Shown: piece by piece, positions 35,501 through 43,750 of the stretch
Layout of the letters: each line of letters starts with the position of its first letter
Numbering within the stretch: the stretch's first letter is position 1
DNA from: JAVVSK01 sp036654235
Lineage (GTDB): Bacteria; Bacillota; Clostridia; Christensenellales; CAG-138
Assembly: GCA_036654235.1 (NCBI GenBank)
Contig: JAVVSK010000001.1
Location: forward strand, 1-64,000
Length of the DNA: 64,000 nucleotides
Direction: 5' to 3'
Notes under the pieces: generated by a model
Databases searched by the model: none
What the model was told of the DNA's origin: nothing
Seen by the model: the letters and a program-made list of their open reading frames with translations, nothing else
Position numbers and translations under genes: made by a program

Positions 35501-36952
35501 CCCAAGTACACTGCCATTTCTCAACTCTCCGGCAAGGTTGTCGCCTGCCGGACAGGCTCGGTGCTGGATGTTCTCGTGGGCGGCGTCGTCCGGAACGTGA
35601 CGTTCGCTTACTTCAACACTCATACCGATGAGCTTGCGGCACTCCAAAACGGAAAGGTGGAGGCCGTGCCGTTGGACGAGCCTATGGCGCGGCTGGCGGT
35701 GGCGCAAAATTCGGGCTTTGCTATCCTACCCGAACAAATCGTGGAAGATCATTACGGTATCGCCTTGCAAAAGGACAGCCCATTGACCGATCAGGTGAAT
35801 GCGGCCATCGCTCAGCTGAGGACCGACGGAACTTTGGAAGAGATGAAGGAAAAATGGACCGGTTTCGACGATAGTGCAAAGACTCTTCCGTATTTCGACT
35901 ACCCCGGCGCGAACGGGACGCTGCGGGTGGCTCACGATATTGCCTCAGAACCAATGGAGTATATTGGCGCAAACGGTGCCGCTGTTGGCTACGATTTGGA
36001 GCTGATACTGCGCATCGGTAAAATTCTTGATCGCAAGGTGGAATTCGCCGCCGTGGATTTTTCAGGGCTCATTCCCATGCTGCAAAGCGGAAAGGCTGAC
36101 GCTGCCGTGGGATGCATGTCTATAACAGACGAGCGCAAAAAGACGGTGGACATGAGCGATTCCTATTACGATGGCGGACTCTATTTTGTGGTGTCCAAGG
36201 TGACCGAAGGGCAGTCCTCTGTGACTGCCCAACAGCAAACGAGTTTCTGGGACGGCTTGAAGGCTAGCTTTACCCGCACTTTCCTCACGGAAAACCGCTG
36301 GAAACTGGTGTTGGACGGGCTGGGAGTCACGGTGCTCATTTCAATTTGCTCAGGGCTGATTGGCTCCCTCATGGGCTTTGGTATCTGTATGCTTCGTCGC
36401 AGTAAAAAGCGTATCGCTGCTCTCCCGGCGGCGGGCTTTATACGGCTCATTCAGGGCACACCTATCGTAGTGCTGCTGATGATCCTCTACTATATTATCT
36501 TTGGTAAGGTAGATGTCTCCTCTGTTCTGGTGGCGATTTTCGGCTTTGCGGTAAATTTCGGTGTCTATGTATCCGAGATGATGCGCACCGGTATTGATGC
36601 GGTGGATCGTGGGCAGATAGAAGCGGCTAACGCCCTGGGATTTACCAGAACAAGAACCTTCTGGAAGATCACCTTTCCGCAGGCGGCTCGGCATTTTCTC
36701 CCGGTATTTAAGGGCGAGTTTATTTCCATGGTCAAGATGACCTCGGTGGTGGGCTATATCGCTATTCAGGATCTGACTAAGGTGTCTGACATCATCCGCA
36801 GCCGCACACTGGAGGCATTTTTCCCGCTCATTGCCACGGCGATTATTTACTTTCTCGTGGCAAATATTCTGACCATGCTGTTATCCCGGCTTGAAGTCAG
36901 CCTTGACCCCAAGCGCCGCAAGCGTACTGTGAAAGGAGTGGTTATGAAATGA
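32528..36952 (+). CDS. Multi-domain amino-acid binding lipoprotein fused to ABC permease
   Basis: 1,474 residues. Lipobox 'LLAGC' (Cys ~24). The long outer part strings family 3 solute-binding lobes: lobe 2 (~40-165), then four full lobe 1/lobe 2 units (~174-400, ~410-645, ~655-880, ~889-1120), then a last lobe 1 (~1129-1225), giving five of each. Each lobe 1 starts like 'GVLKVAFS' and has 'GxxLxGxDxELxxR' and 'ERxxxxxFTxPY'-type blocks. Each lobe 2 ends in 'DGxLxEMxxxW'. A GlnP-type permease follows (~1250-1474, EAA loop 'EAANALGFTRTRTFWKITFP'). Known GlnP-type fusions have one or two binding domains. The downstream ATPase gene (overlapping ATGA at 36949) is broken. The protein must use another ATPase, perhaps that at 30442. 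Confidence 0.85.
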   Translation: MRYQIIRTIALALTLITLTSLLAGCNGKAKPIVTEASDMNDEVYIIGVLSGAMAVNAVESALSKAKMKHYNSLSDAYLAVQQGKVDAFAFDRYLLNFAIANGLTGVKVLPGDVGAVGDVGIGISRKSDIPDLQQKINDCLVQLETDGTLDNMFQRWVLNADDTMPDVPKPEQPTMTLKVGTSGLTQPFSYYKGNELTGYDLELTARLALFLNAKLEIKVYNYDGLPSAAEAGSIDCILANLNATPERREMMDFSTPIYQTNTALLVKDEGTTAEAPNVPLETANYGVMKGSSGESYLLEHYPKAKRSTFASNADAFAALAANKVDYVLTAYTICNNAIETNSEFVIYKENMADQEIAMAVAKDNPKLLEQINGVIEKFQKDGRLDEIHHRWTDARGNYTPIDVPVAQGKNGILRLATSGEQEPFGFVLDGKLQGLDCELIERVAFELDMTVEYHTMSFDSLIAALSSGKADVICSAMAVTEERLKSVNFTIPYLNNPLSLVCRKSDLVNILPSQTAADVSRVPVEIARIGVMDASTNALYAEEHYPNAKIQSFKNYVDSTVALDAGKLDYAMMDYTSALRFIRSNRNLEIVADALTDEKLCLGISKSEPEFAKKVSAVVDKYLADGTMDEIISHWIKPDGSDYNVLETPRMDGAPKIKVAIIASREPTTFLLDGKYAGLDIELIDRVLYELGYQAEYIDMDLAAVLATVESNKAEMTLGMYSTPERAEKLLFTAPYFANPQVMLARKTGETAAATPVSSNTAGYGITSILAQDYLAGKYPSAKFFMFPAAADAMLALRSGKLDYVMASRATVGYMMKQDYTLKIVGNSLFNEACYIAVSKQQPDLRDKVDSVLSKFKADGILNELTDRWTLDGSDYYRSKEIESAEGRNGVLKVAFSPDVPPICFVQDGKPVGINVELIELIAKELDMTVEFSTMDFDALLPAIQSGKVDLAISDINATDERRKRVDFTQSYFDNPQVLVSLRDTVTDTGVPKYTAISQLSGKVVACRTGSVLDVLVGGVVRNVTFAYFNTHTDELAALQNGKVEAVPLDEPMARLAVAQNSGFAILPEQIVEDHYGIALQKDSPLTDQVNAAIAQLRTDGTLEEMKEKWTGFDDSAKTLPYFDYPGANGTLRVAHDIASEPMEYIGANGAAVGYDLELILRIGKILDRKVEFAAVDFSGLIPMLQSGKADAAVGCMSITDERKKTVDMSDSYYDGGLYFVVSKVTEGQSSVTAQQQTSFWDGLKASFTRTFLTENRWKLVLDGLGVTVLISICSGLIGSLMGFGICMLRRSKKRIAALPAAGFIRLIQGTPIVVLLMILYYIIFGKVDVSSVLVAIFGFAVNFGVYVSEMMRTGIDAVDRGQIEAANALGFTRTRTFWKITFPQAARHFLPVFKGEFISMVKMTSVVGYIAIQDLTKVSDIIRSRTLEAFFPLIATAIIYFLVANILTMLLSRLEVSLDPKRRKRTVKGVVMK

Positions 36953-37546
36953 TTTCGATTCGGCATTTGAAGAAGGTCTATCCTAATGTGACGCCGTTTT
37001 CCGACGTTAACGTGGATATCGAAAAGGGTGAGGTCATCTCCATCATCGGTCTTTCCGGCATAGGTAAATCCACCCTACTGTGATGTCTGAACATGTTGGA
37101 ACTCCCCACCGCCGGAGAAATTGTCGTGGACGGAGAAACCGTTACGGCGAAGGATGCCAACATTTCTAACCTCCGGCGCAAGATGGGTATAGTGTTCCGG
37201 TCATTCAATTTGTTTTCCCATTTGACGGTGATTTAGAACATCATGTTGAGTCCTCTGGATCTCCTAAAGCTCTCAAAAAAGGAGGCTTACGATTAGGGGA
37301 TGCGTCTGTTGACCACTGTGGGTCTGGCGGAAAAAAAGCACTCAATTACCCTGACGAGCTGTCCGGCGGACAGAAGCAGCGTGTGGCTGTCGCCCGGGCG
37401 CTGGCGATGAAGCCGGAAATTATTCTCTTTGACGAACCCATCTCTGCCCTTGACCCTATGATGGTTGGCGAGGTACTGGCGGTCATTCGCTCATTGGCAC
37501 GGGAGGGACTGACGCTCATGATGATGTGCGTGACGAATATGCAAGA
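36949..37546 (+). pseudogene. Amino-acid ABC transporter ATPase, inactivated
   Basis: The start overlaps the stop of the preceding gene (ATGA). It reads as an ABC ATPase ('SDVNVDIEKGEVISIIGLSG', 'KSTLL', 'GIVFRSFNLFSHLTV', then in another frame 'SGGQKQRVAVARALAMKPEI' and 'FDEPISALDPMMVGEVLAVI'). In-frame stops fall at ~37081 (TGA where R is usual), ~37234 (TAG, where E is usual) and ~37294 (TAG), and a frameshift follows near 37335. The C-terminal ~60 residues are missing. Confidence 0.85.
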
Positions 37547-37643
37547 TTGAAGCAATCACTTGCGGAAGCGCATCGCCACGATATTGACGAAAAACACGAA
37601 TTTGTTGAAAGCATCATACGAAAAGCAAAGGAGGAACTATATA

Positions 37644-38741
37644 GTGAGCAGAATTGAAAATGTTCAAAGTTATATAAACAGTATCTTTGACAAAATATCG
37701 GATGATGACGAAAAACGCGTAGCATATATTCATACCTATGGAGTTGCACAAGAATGTGCTTTGCTTGCTGCCAAGCGTGGACTGAATAGCGAACTTGCAA
37801 CTGTCATCGGGCTGTTACATGATGTCTATTCATATAAGACAGGTGTGCGGCCGCTGCATTCACATAATGGTGCCGAAATGATTCGTGTGGCTTTTAAATA
37901 CGATCTTACCGGGCTTTTCCTTGAAGATGAGCAGACAATAATAAAATCCGCAATATATCATCATACGGACAAAGAACATACACATGATAATTATGACGAA
38001 CTGCTAAAAGACTGTGATGTTCTGCAACACTATATTTATGATGCTGCATATGGGAATTTTAATGGTCTTCGTTTGGAAAGGGTTGCGCTCGAAATCGGTA
38101 TTGATGTTCCGAAAACAAGTCAATCAAATGGTAAAAAAGTCAAAAGGTTCTTCAATCAACGCAGTGTTGGAGATATTGCTGAAAAGCTTGCATCTGGAAG
38201 CATTTCTGGTAAGAGAAGTAATCCTGAATATATGGAAATTATCAAGTATTATCCCGAACAATCTGCTTTTAACGAATTAGATCATGCATGGTGTGCAGCT
38301 TTCGTTTATCACTGCTGCATAAAGGCAGGTTTGGCACTGCCGCTGCGTACACCTCATACGGCTAAAGAAATTGCGGACTGCCGATTTGCCTGCGTTGTTG
38401 CGTGGTATGAATGGGCGAACAGACATGGTTATTGTAAATATGAAAAAGATGGGTATATTCCGCAGCGCGGCGATATCGTTCTGTACAACAATATAATACC
38501 GAAGGAAAACAAGCCGGAAAACAGCACTTGGTGCGACCATATAGGTGTTGTTCTTTCGTGTGTAGCTGGCTGTCTGTCAGTAGCGGAAGGTAATGTGGAC
38601 AACAAAAATATATCAGGCATAATAAATCGTAAGCGTGATGACAGCATCGGGTGTTATATAAGAATACCGGAAGATTATGAATATGACGAATGGAAAACAG
38701 ATTTTAAGACAGGTAATTATCGAGTTGACAGTTTTGCTTAA
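37644..38741 (+). CDS. HD-domain / CHAP-type amidase fusion protein
   Basis: 365 residues from a GTG at 37644, which has AAAGGAGGAA 6-8 bases upstream. A longer ATG frame from 37560 lies in decayed DNA. Residues ~1-150 are an HD phosphohydrolase-like domain (His ~15 region, 'GLLHDVYSY' with H59-D60, 'SAIYHHTDKEH'). Residues ~205-350 are a CHAP/NlpC-like cysteine amidase: 'DHAWCAAFVYHCCIKAG' (Cys ~217), 'PQRGDIVLYN', and 'WCDHIGVVLS' (His ~299). There is no signal peptide, so both domains would act in the cytoplasm unless exported another way. No partner recognised. Composition is A+T richer than the transporter genes beside it. Confidence 0.75.
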   Translation: MSRIENVQSYINSIFDKISDDDEKRVAYIHTYGVAQECALLAAKRGLNSELATVIGLLHDVYSYKTGVRPLHSHNGAEMIRVAFKYDLTGLFLEDEQTIIKSAIYHHTDKEHTHDNYDELLKDCDVLQHYIYDAAYGNFNGLRLERVALEIGIDVPKTSQSNGKKVKRFFNQRSVGDIAEKLASGSISGKRSNPEYMEIIKYYPEQSAFNELDHAWCAAFVYHCCIKAGLALPLRTPHTAKEIADCRFACVVAWYEWANRHGYCKYEKDGYIPQRGDIVLYNNIIPKENKPENSTWCDHIGVVLSCVAGCLSVAEGNVDNKNISGIINRKRDDSIGCYIRIPEDYEYDEWKTDFKTGNYRVDSFA

Positions 38742-38753
38742 GGAGGGATTTGC

Positions 38754-38845
38754 ATGAGCAGCCAGAACATCTACGACAACCAAACCTTTTTTGACGGTTA
38801 TAAAAAGCTGCGTGAAAACTCATACAGCGCGAATAATCTGGAGGC
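38754..38845 (+). pseudogene. SAM-dependent methyltransferase, N-terminal fragment
   Basis: Starts with a perfect AGGAGG and ATG, then 'MSSQNIYDNQTFFDGYKKLR', a common N-terminus of class I methyltransferases in Clostridia. After ~32 codons the sequence switches abruptly to a GGDEF end. Only the start of the enzyme remains. Confidence 0.6.
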
Positions 38846-39097
38846 TGAGGGATTACCGTATCGGTGGGGATGGATTTGCGGTACTCTGTAAAAAAAACTG
38901 CCCAAAGGTTCAGCTGGATGAATGCCGTGCCGCAATTTTATCAGAAATTGCTGTGCAATCACGATAAAAAACTTACATGTATCACGGCGGCAGGACGCGC
39001 ATGGGACGGAAATGTGGTTGATGCGGAGGAACTTGTTTCGGCGGCAGATAAGTGTATGTACATTGATAAACAATGGCTAAAAACAGAAATCAAATAA
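38845..39097 (+). pseudogene. GGDEF-domain (diguanylate cyclase) C-terminal fragment
   Basis: Reads 'RIGGDGFAVLCKK' (signature GGDEF degraded to GGDGF), then after a frameshift near 38970 'DAEELVSAADKCMYIDKQ', the standard last helix of GGDEF domains. The N-terminal half is missing. It is fused head-on to the methyltransferase fragment, so this is a deletion junction. Confidence 0.65.
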
Positions 39098-39132
39098 TGC
39101 GATCACAATTTACTTACGAGGTGCAAATATTT

Positions 39133-40299
39133 ATGAAAAAAATTATTTTGAGTGTTTTGCTGATTTGCCTGTTGGAAGTTTCCGCTTGCGGCACTCCTAA
39201 GAACGGCACATCCCTGAAGCCGGTGGATCAGTCAGCGATCGAACAGCAGCTTGCGGGCATGACACTGGAGGAAAAGGTGGGACAGCTTTTTGTCATCCGA
39301 CCCGACGCACTCGACCTGACCCTGACGCCAGAACAGACCAACAATACCAAGCAGTACGGTGTCACCGAGCTAAGCCCCGCTATGGCGGAAACACTTCACA
39401 AATACCCAGTGGGCGGCGTGGCGCTTTTTAAAAAGAACCTTTCCACCCCGGAGAGGTTAAAAGAGTTTATTGACGCCTTGCAGAAGGAAAGCTCTATTCC
39501 GCTACTGGTGGGTGTCGATGAGGAGGGCGGCAGAGTTGCGCGGCTGGCCAATACGGACGGCTTTAGTCTTCCGAAATATGAGAGCATGGAAAAGGTCGGA
39601 GAAAGCGGCGACCCGGAGGACGCGCGCAAAGTGGGGCTGACCATTGGCTCTTATCTGAAGCCCTATGGCTTTAACGTGGATTTTGCTCCAGTAGCAGATA
39701 TCAACACGAACCCCGAAAATATTGTCATTGGAGACCGTTCCTTTGGCAGCGACCCGGAACTGGTGGCCAAGATGGTGACAGCCGAGATTTCGGGACTCCA
39801 TGAGGCGGGGATGCTGAGCTGCATCAAGCACTTCCCCGGTCACGGCGATACAAATGACGACACTCACAACGGCTATGTATCCGTACTAAAGACTTGGGAC
39901 GAGCTGAAAAAGTGCGAACTCGTTCCATTTATCAGTGCTCTGAGCGACGCTGATATGATCATGGTTGCCCATATCACTACTCCGAACATCACAGGAAACA
40001 CTCTTCCAGCAACAATGTCGAGCGAACTGCTTGAGGGGAAACTACGAGGCGAACTGGGTTATAAGGGTGTTATTATTACCGATGCAATGGCAATGGGTGC
40101 TATCACGAAAACTTACACTTCCGCCGAAAGTACGATTGAGGCGATTCAGGCCGGTGTGGATATCGTTTTAATCCCCCTGGATCTTGTAGATGCCTATGAG
40201 GCCGTTTGCGCTGCTGTAAGGGATGGAACAATTTCCGAGGCGCGGCTTGACGAGAGTGTGCTTCGTATTTTGAAGCTAAAGGCAGCTTTTAGCAAATAA
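39133..40299 (+). CDS. nagZ: GH3 beta-N-acetylhexosaminidase lipoprotein (NagZ-like)
   Basis: 388 residues from the ATG at 39133, with GAGGTG nine bases upstream and a lipobox 'VSAC' (Cys ~20). The frame extending to 39073 overlaps the GGDEF scrap. Glycoside hydrolase 3 signature: 'GVDEEGGRVARL', 'KHFPGHGDTNDDTH' (acid/base dyad Asp243-His245), and 'IITDAMAMGAI' (nucleophile Asp ~317). It cleaves terminal N-acetylglucosamine from peptidoglycan fragments. In Gram-positives such secreted forms act in cell-wall recycling. Length is normal and all key residues are present, unlike most neighbours in the island. Confidence 0.9.
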   Translation: MKKIILSVLLICLLEVSACGTPKNGTSLKPVDQSAIEQQLAGMTLEEKVGQLFVIRPDALDLTLTPEQTNNTKQYGVTELSPAMAETLHKYPVGGVALFKKNLSTPERLKEFIDALQKESSIPLLVGVDEEGGRVARLANTDGFSLPKYESMEKVGESGDPEDARKVGLTIGSYLKPYGFNVDFAPVADINTNPENIVIGDRSFGSDPELVAKMVTAEISGLHEAGMLSCIKHFPGHGDTNDDTHNGYVSVLKTWDELKKCELVPFISALSDADMIMVAHITTPNITGNTLPATMSSELLEGKLRGELGYKGVIITDAMAMGAITKTYTSAESTIEAIQAGVDIVLIPLDLVDAYEAVCAAVRDGTISEARLDESVLRILKLKAAFSK

Positions 40300-40651
40300 A
40301 AGAACATAGCATGATCAATCCGGGTGATGTCCTGAAAGTAACGGAAAACTAAATGCAAAATGTGGCATGAAACAACGGTTACCCCAAAAGTGGCGGTGGC
40401 TTCGTAAAAGGAGTCGTCGCTATTCTTTTCGCCAAAATACGACTGAGTTTTACAAAATCAAGGGATGCGGTTATCATGTGCGATGGAATTGAGTAGCTAT
40501 GGGGCGGGTTTACCGTCCCATAGAAATGAATGCTTATAGTCGGCACGATGAGAGTTCCTACAAAATTGTCATACAGATATGATTATATATTAGAAAACGA
40601 CACAAACTTGCGCATGACGCGACAATAGTGCAATCTGGCTTTAACATACGA
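40300..40651. other. Non-coding stretch after nagZ
   Basis: About 350 bases without a convincing frame. A small hairpin near 40499-40521 (GGGGCGGGTTTACCGTCCC) is visible. Mobile-element flank is likely but nothing specific was recognised. Confidence 0.4.
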
Positions 40652-40697
40652 GCGGTCGATTTTGTACTGAAAAAGTACAAGGTCGACCGTTTTTTTC
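40652..40697 (+). terminator. Strong hairpin with T-run
   Basis: A long stem (GCGGTCGATTTTGTACT / AGTACAAGGTCGACCG) closed by a short A-rich loop and followed by seven T. It lies just before the decayed sigma-like gene, so it probably ended an upstream gene of the lost mobile element. Confidence 0.75.
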
Positions 40698-40776
40698 GTT
40701 TTACAGGCACGCGGTAGGATGCCATTTCTGACATTTTGACTCATGATTAAAATCTCAGAAATGGAGGGAAAGCCAA

Positions 40777-41229
40777 ATTTCTAAATTTTTAACGACCCCG
40801 GACTATATGGCAATGTACCCCGATGCAAGTAATTAGATAATCAAATATCTCAGCAAAAGCCACCGAAAAATGGAATACGTCGAGTATGACCTTAAGGCGG
40901 AGCGTATTAGAGTTGACGCTAAAAGTCAAAAGGGGTGACGTTTATCCCCGACCGCGGGTATTCACTGTAGCGGCTCTTGGACGAGGACAAGCAGCTTGAG
41001 GACGGTGGCGAAACACCGAAGGACATGGCAAGCCGTCATAATTTCAAAGATAATGGACTGCATTGATATGTTATCGGACAACGAATGAAAACTGATTACA
41101 GAGCTGCTTTTTAACGAAAAAAGTGAGAGTGAATGCTCTGCGGAGTGCGGTGTGCCGCAAAAAACGATTAACGATAGGAAAAAACGTATCTTAGTCAAAA
41201 TAAAAAAACTTATGGAAAATCAAAAATAA
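40777..41229 (+). pseudogene. Sigma-70-region-4-like mobile-element gene, decayed
   Basis: Three readable pieces in different frames: 'KFLTTPDYMAMYPDAS' then a stop and 'IIKYLSKSHRKMEYVEYDL' (start), the middle near 40935-41000, and the end 'SAECGVPQKTINDRKKRI' (a helix-turn-helix). This is the layout of the small sigma-factor-like proteins common on conjugative transposons and phages of Firmicutes. Several stops (TAG at ~40834, TGA at ~40936, TGA at ~41086) and frameshifts. It marks the right edge of the island. Confidence 0.6.
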
Positions 41230-41386
41230 ATTCGCTCAACCTTATTACTCAATGAGAGAATCGGTCACTTTTTATTTTTAAAAGCAGGTTATACTTTGAT
41301 AAATGTAACTTATATACCCTTTATTGATACCGGGAAAAATCAATTGTGGTTTTGTTATAATATGAATATCGTATAACATATTTAGC

Positions 41387-42250
41387 TCAATTAAATCCGA
41401 TTCCGAACCCGCGCATAGAAGCGGTATTGAAAGGCAAATCCGGAATATTCAACTGACGAAGCTGGCTAACAAAGTTGAGCGCATCTCCGACATCAAGGAA
41501 AAGGTCTTTCGAAAATTGCCAAACACCGATAAGTTTATCGTCAACATCATAAAAACCAACGAATTCGAGGTTTAATGAATATACATTGGCAGTTTCATTT
41601 TTTACCGTACCCGAAAGCGTAGAAAATTCAGAATAATTTCCGGATAAAAACAGATCACTTACGTTAAGGCGTGAAGAAGCTAAATCTGATTTTTCGGCGG
41701 TCAAAGTTACTTTTAGGTTAACCTTATCTCCGGTAGCGATAACCGAACCTTCGGTTGGCGTTGGGACAGAAACCGGCGTTGAGGTAGGCATCGGTATAGT
41801 TCCCGAGGCGTTTGGAAGGGGAAATCCGCTAGGAGTTGCTGTTTTTACGGGTATGGATCTATAAAAAACTATATAATTGGTATCATTTGGATTTGTAATA
41901 TTAAAATCATAAGCAGCAGGTTCACAAGAATAGTTATACATGCCTTTTCCTATAACTTCAAATGAAAAATCGGCAGTCGGAACAATAACAGGACAATCGC
42001 CGGTGTTTTTATACTCAACAGCGCCATAAAAGGTCACAACCCCGTTTATTTCAAGCATATATGCGCAGGAATCAATAATCTCAACGGAAGCGATTTCGCC
42101 AAAGCGCGGCGCGAATGAAGGCTGAGTTACCGGAGTTTCGGTATATCGTGGCTGAGGCGTAATTTTAGGCGAATCCAAAGAACCCGTCGTATTACAGGCA
42201 GAAACAAAGAGCGCAAGAAGCACTATAAAAATCGATACAATGCGTTTCAT
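41387..42250 (-). CDS. Lipoprotein of unknown function
   Basis: 287 residues. Lipobox 'FVSAC' (Cys ~19). Two beta-rich blocks (~50-130 and ~175-280) of FxLYD-like style ('GAVEYKNTGDCPV', 'GTVKNETANVYSLNLEFVGFYD') are joined by a Pro/Ser/Thr linker (~140-170). No catalytic motif seen. It probably binds something at the membrane surface. The promoter lies so close that the mRNA would start at or next to the ATG, and no ribosome site is visible. The signal peptide needs this start. Confidence 0.7.
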   Translation of the reverse strand: MKRIVSIFIVLLALFVSACNTTGSLDSPKITPQPRYTETPVTQPSFAPRFGEIASVEIIDSCAYMLEINGVVTFYGAVEYKNTGDCPVIVPTADFSFEVIGKGMYNYSCEPAAYDFNITNPNDTNYIVFYRSIPVKTATPSGFPLPNASGTIPMPTSTPVSVPTPTEGSVIATGDKVNLKVTLTAEKSDLASSRLNVSDLFLSGNYSEFSTLSGTVKNETANVYSLNLEFVGFYDVDDKLIGVWQFSKDLFLDVGDALNFVSQLRQLNIPDLPFNTASMRGFGIGFN

Positions 42251-42256
42251 ACGCTC

Positions 42257-42285
42257 ATTATAACATTTAGATCATTAAGCTTCAA
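42257..42285 (-). promoter_or_regulatory. Sigma-A promoter, apparently giving a leaderless mRNA
   Basis: Minus strand: TTGAAG, 17-base spacer, TATAAT, with only six bases between the -10 box and the ATG of the lipoprotein gene. Confidence 0.75.
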
Positions 42286-42361
42286 ACGATTTTAGCCGTA
42301 AAACGGTGGTTAAGAAGCAAATAAAAGTTTTATTTACATATAGTTTACATCTTGGAACGGT

Positions 42362-43747
42362 TCATAAAAGCGCGTCTATTATGCTTTTTGCGGCGAGCTT
42401 TCCCGCGCCCATCGCGAGTATAACCGTTGCTGCGCCGGTTACGGCATCACCACCGGCATAAACGAGATCCCGGCTTGTCTTTCCGTATTCGTCCGCTTTT
42501 ATTCCGCCCCACTTTTCGGTTTCCAGCCCTTTAGTTGTCTGAATGATTAGCGGGTTGGGTGAGTTACCTATCGCTATTATAACGGTTGAAGCCTGCAATA
42601 TAAACTCGCTATTAGCGATAGGTTTAGGTCTGCGGCGACCCGAAGCATCGACATCTCCCAACTCCATAGATATACATTTTATTTCTTTAACAAATCCGCT
42701 TTCATTACCCAATATCTCGACCGGATTTTTAAGAAGCAAAAATTCAATTCCCTCTTCCTTCGCATGGTGAATTTCCTCAATGCGCGCGGGCATTTCCTCA
42801 AGACTTCTTCTATATACGATTTTAACATCAGCTCCGAGACGCTTTGCACAGCGCGCCGCATCCATGGCGACATTGCCGCCTCCGACGACAACGACATTTG
42901 AACCAACGCGAATAGGAGTATCTGTATTAGGAAAATCATACGCCTTCATAAGGTTAACACGCGTTAAAAATTCATTTGCAGAATAAACTCCGTTAAGATT
43001 TTCTCCGGGAAGACCCATAAAGGTAGGTAATCCTGCGCCACTTCCGACAAAAACTGCGTTGAAGCCCATATCGTAGAAAAGCTCGTCAATAGAAAAAGCG
43101 CGACCTACAACCGAGTTCACTTCTATTTTTACACCCGCGTTTTTTAGCGCCTCTATTTCAGTATTAACTATTTTCTTAGGAAGCCTAAATTCGGGAATCC
43201 CATACATTAAAACGCCGCCGGGAGTATGGAGCGCTTCAAAAACGGTAACATCAAAGCCGGCCTTATTAAGATCCCCGGCGCAGGTAAGCCCAGCGGGACC
43301 CGCGCCGATAACGGCTACTTGTTTTCCATTCTTTTTTTTATTTTCTTTTAAAGTGACTTTAGCGTTTTGCATATGGTAATCGGCGGCGAAACGTTCGAGA
43401 CGCCCTATAGCTACCGGTTCACCCTTAATACCGCGAACGCATTTGCTTTCGCACTGTTTCTCTTGAGGACAAACCCGTCCGCAAACTGCGGGAAGTGAAT
43501 TGGTTTCGCTTATTTTTTGATATGCATTTTCAAATTCGCCGCGTTTTATAAGCGCAATAAATTCATCTATCATAACGTTTACGGGGCAGCCAGAAACGCA
43601 CGGATGGTTTTTGCAACTTAAGCAGCGACTTGCTTCATCAAGAGCCTCTTTTTCGGTATACCCTAGGGCTACCTCCGAAAAATTTTTATTTCGCAAATCG
43701 GGATTTTGCTCTCTCATCGGAGTTTTTTTATTATCTATGTTCGACAT
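42362..43747 (-). CDS. nfnB: NADPH-dependent glutamate synthase-like subunit, NfnB type
   Basis: 461 residues. The N-terminal 4Fe-4S domain ('CLSCKNHPCVSGCP', 'CGRVCPQEKQCESKC') is followed by a GltD-like FAD/NADPH domain ('VIGAGPAGLTCAGDL', 'VVVGGGNVAMDAARCAKRLG', and closing 'VYAGGDAVTGAATVI'). It directly follows the SudB/NfnA gene, separated by three bases. In Clostridia and Thermotoga the pair forms the bifurcating NADH-dependent ferredoxin:NADP oxidoreductase. A role as glutamate synthase small subunit is less likely because no large subunit is near. Confidence 0.88.
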   Translation of the reverse strand: MSNIDNKKTPMREQNPDLRNKNFSEVALGYTEKEALDEASRCLSCKNHPCVSGCPVNVMIDEFIALIKRGEFENAYQKISETNSLPAVCGRVCPQEKQCESKCVRGIKGEPVAIGRLERFAADYHMQNAKVTLKENKKKNGKQVAVIGAGPAGLTCAGDLNKAGFDVTVFEALHTPGGVLMYGIPEFRLPKKIVNTEIEALKNAGVKIEVNSVVGRAFSIDELFYDMGFNAVFVGSGAGLPTFMGLPGENLNGVYSANEFLTRVNLMKAYDFPNTDTPIRVGSNVVVVGGGNVAMDAARCAKRLGADVKIVYRRSLEEMPARIEEIHHAKEEGIEFLLLKNPVEILGNESGFVKEIKCISMELGDVDASGRRRPKPIANSEFILQASTVIIAIGNSPNPLIIQTTKGLETEKWGGIKADEYGKTSRDLVYAGGDAVTGAATVILAMGAGKLAAKSIIDALL

Positions 43748-43750
43748 TTT

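Noticed and set aside
36949..37546. Three in-frame stops (one TGA, two TAG) in the ABC ATPase might mean stop-codon recoding.
   Set aside because: The expected residues differ (Arg, Glu and one uncertain), a frameshift follows and the C-terminus is lost. Intact genes in the window use TGA and TAG normally as ends. A plain pseudogene explains it.
38845..39097. Possible active diguanylate cyclase.
   Set aside because: The signature is GGDGF, the N-terminal half is missing and a frameshift follows.
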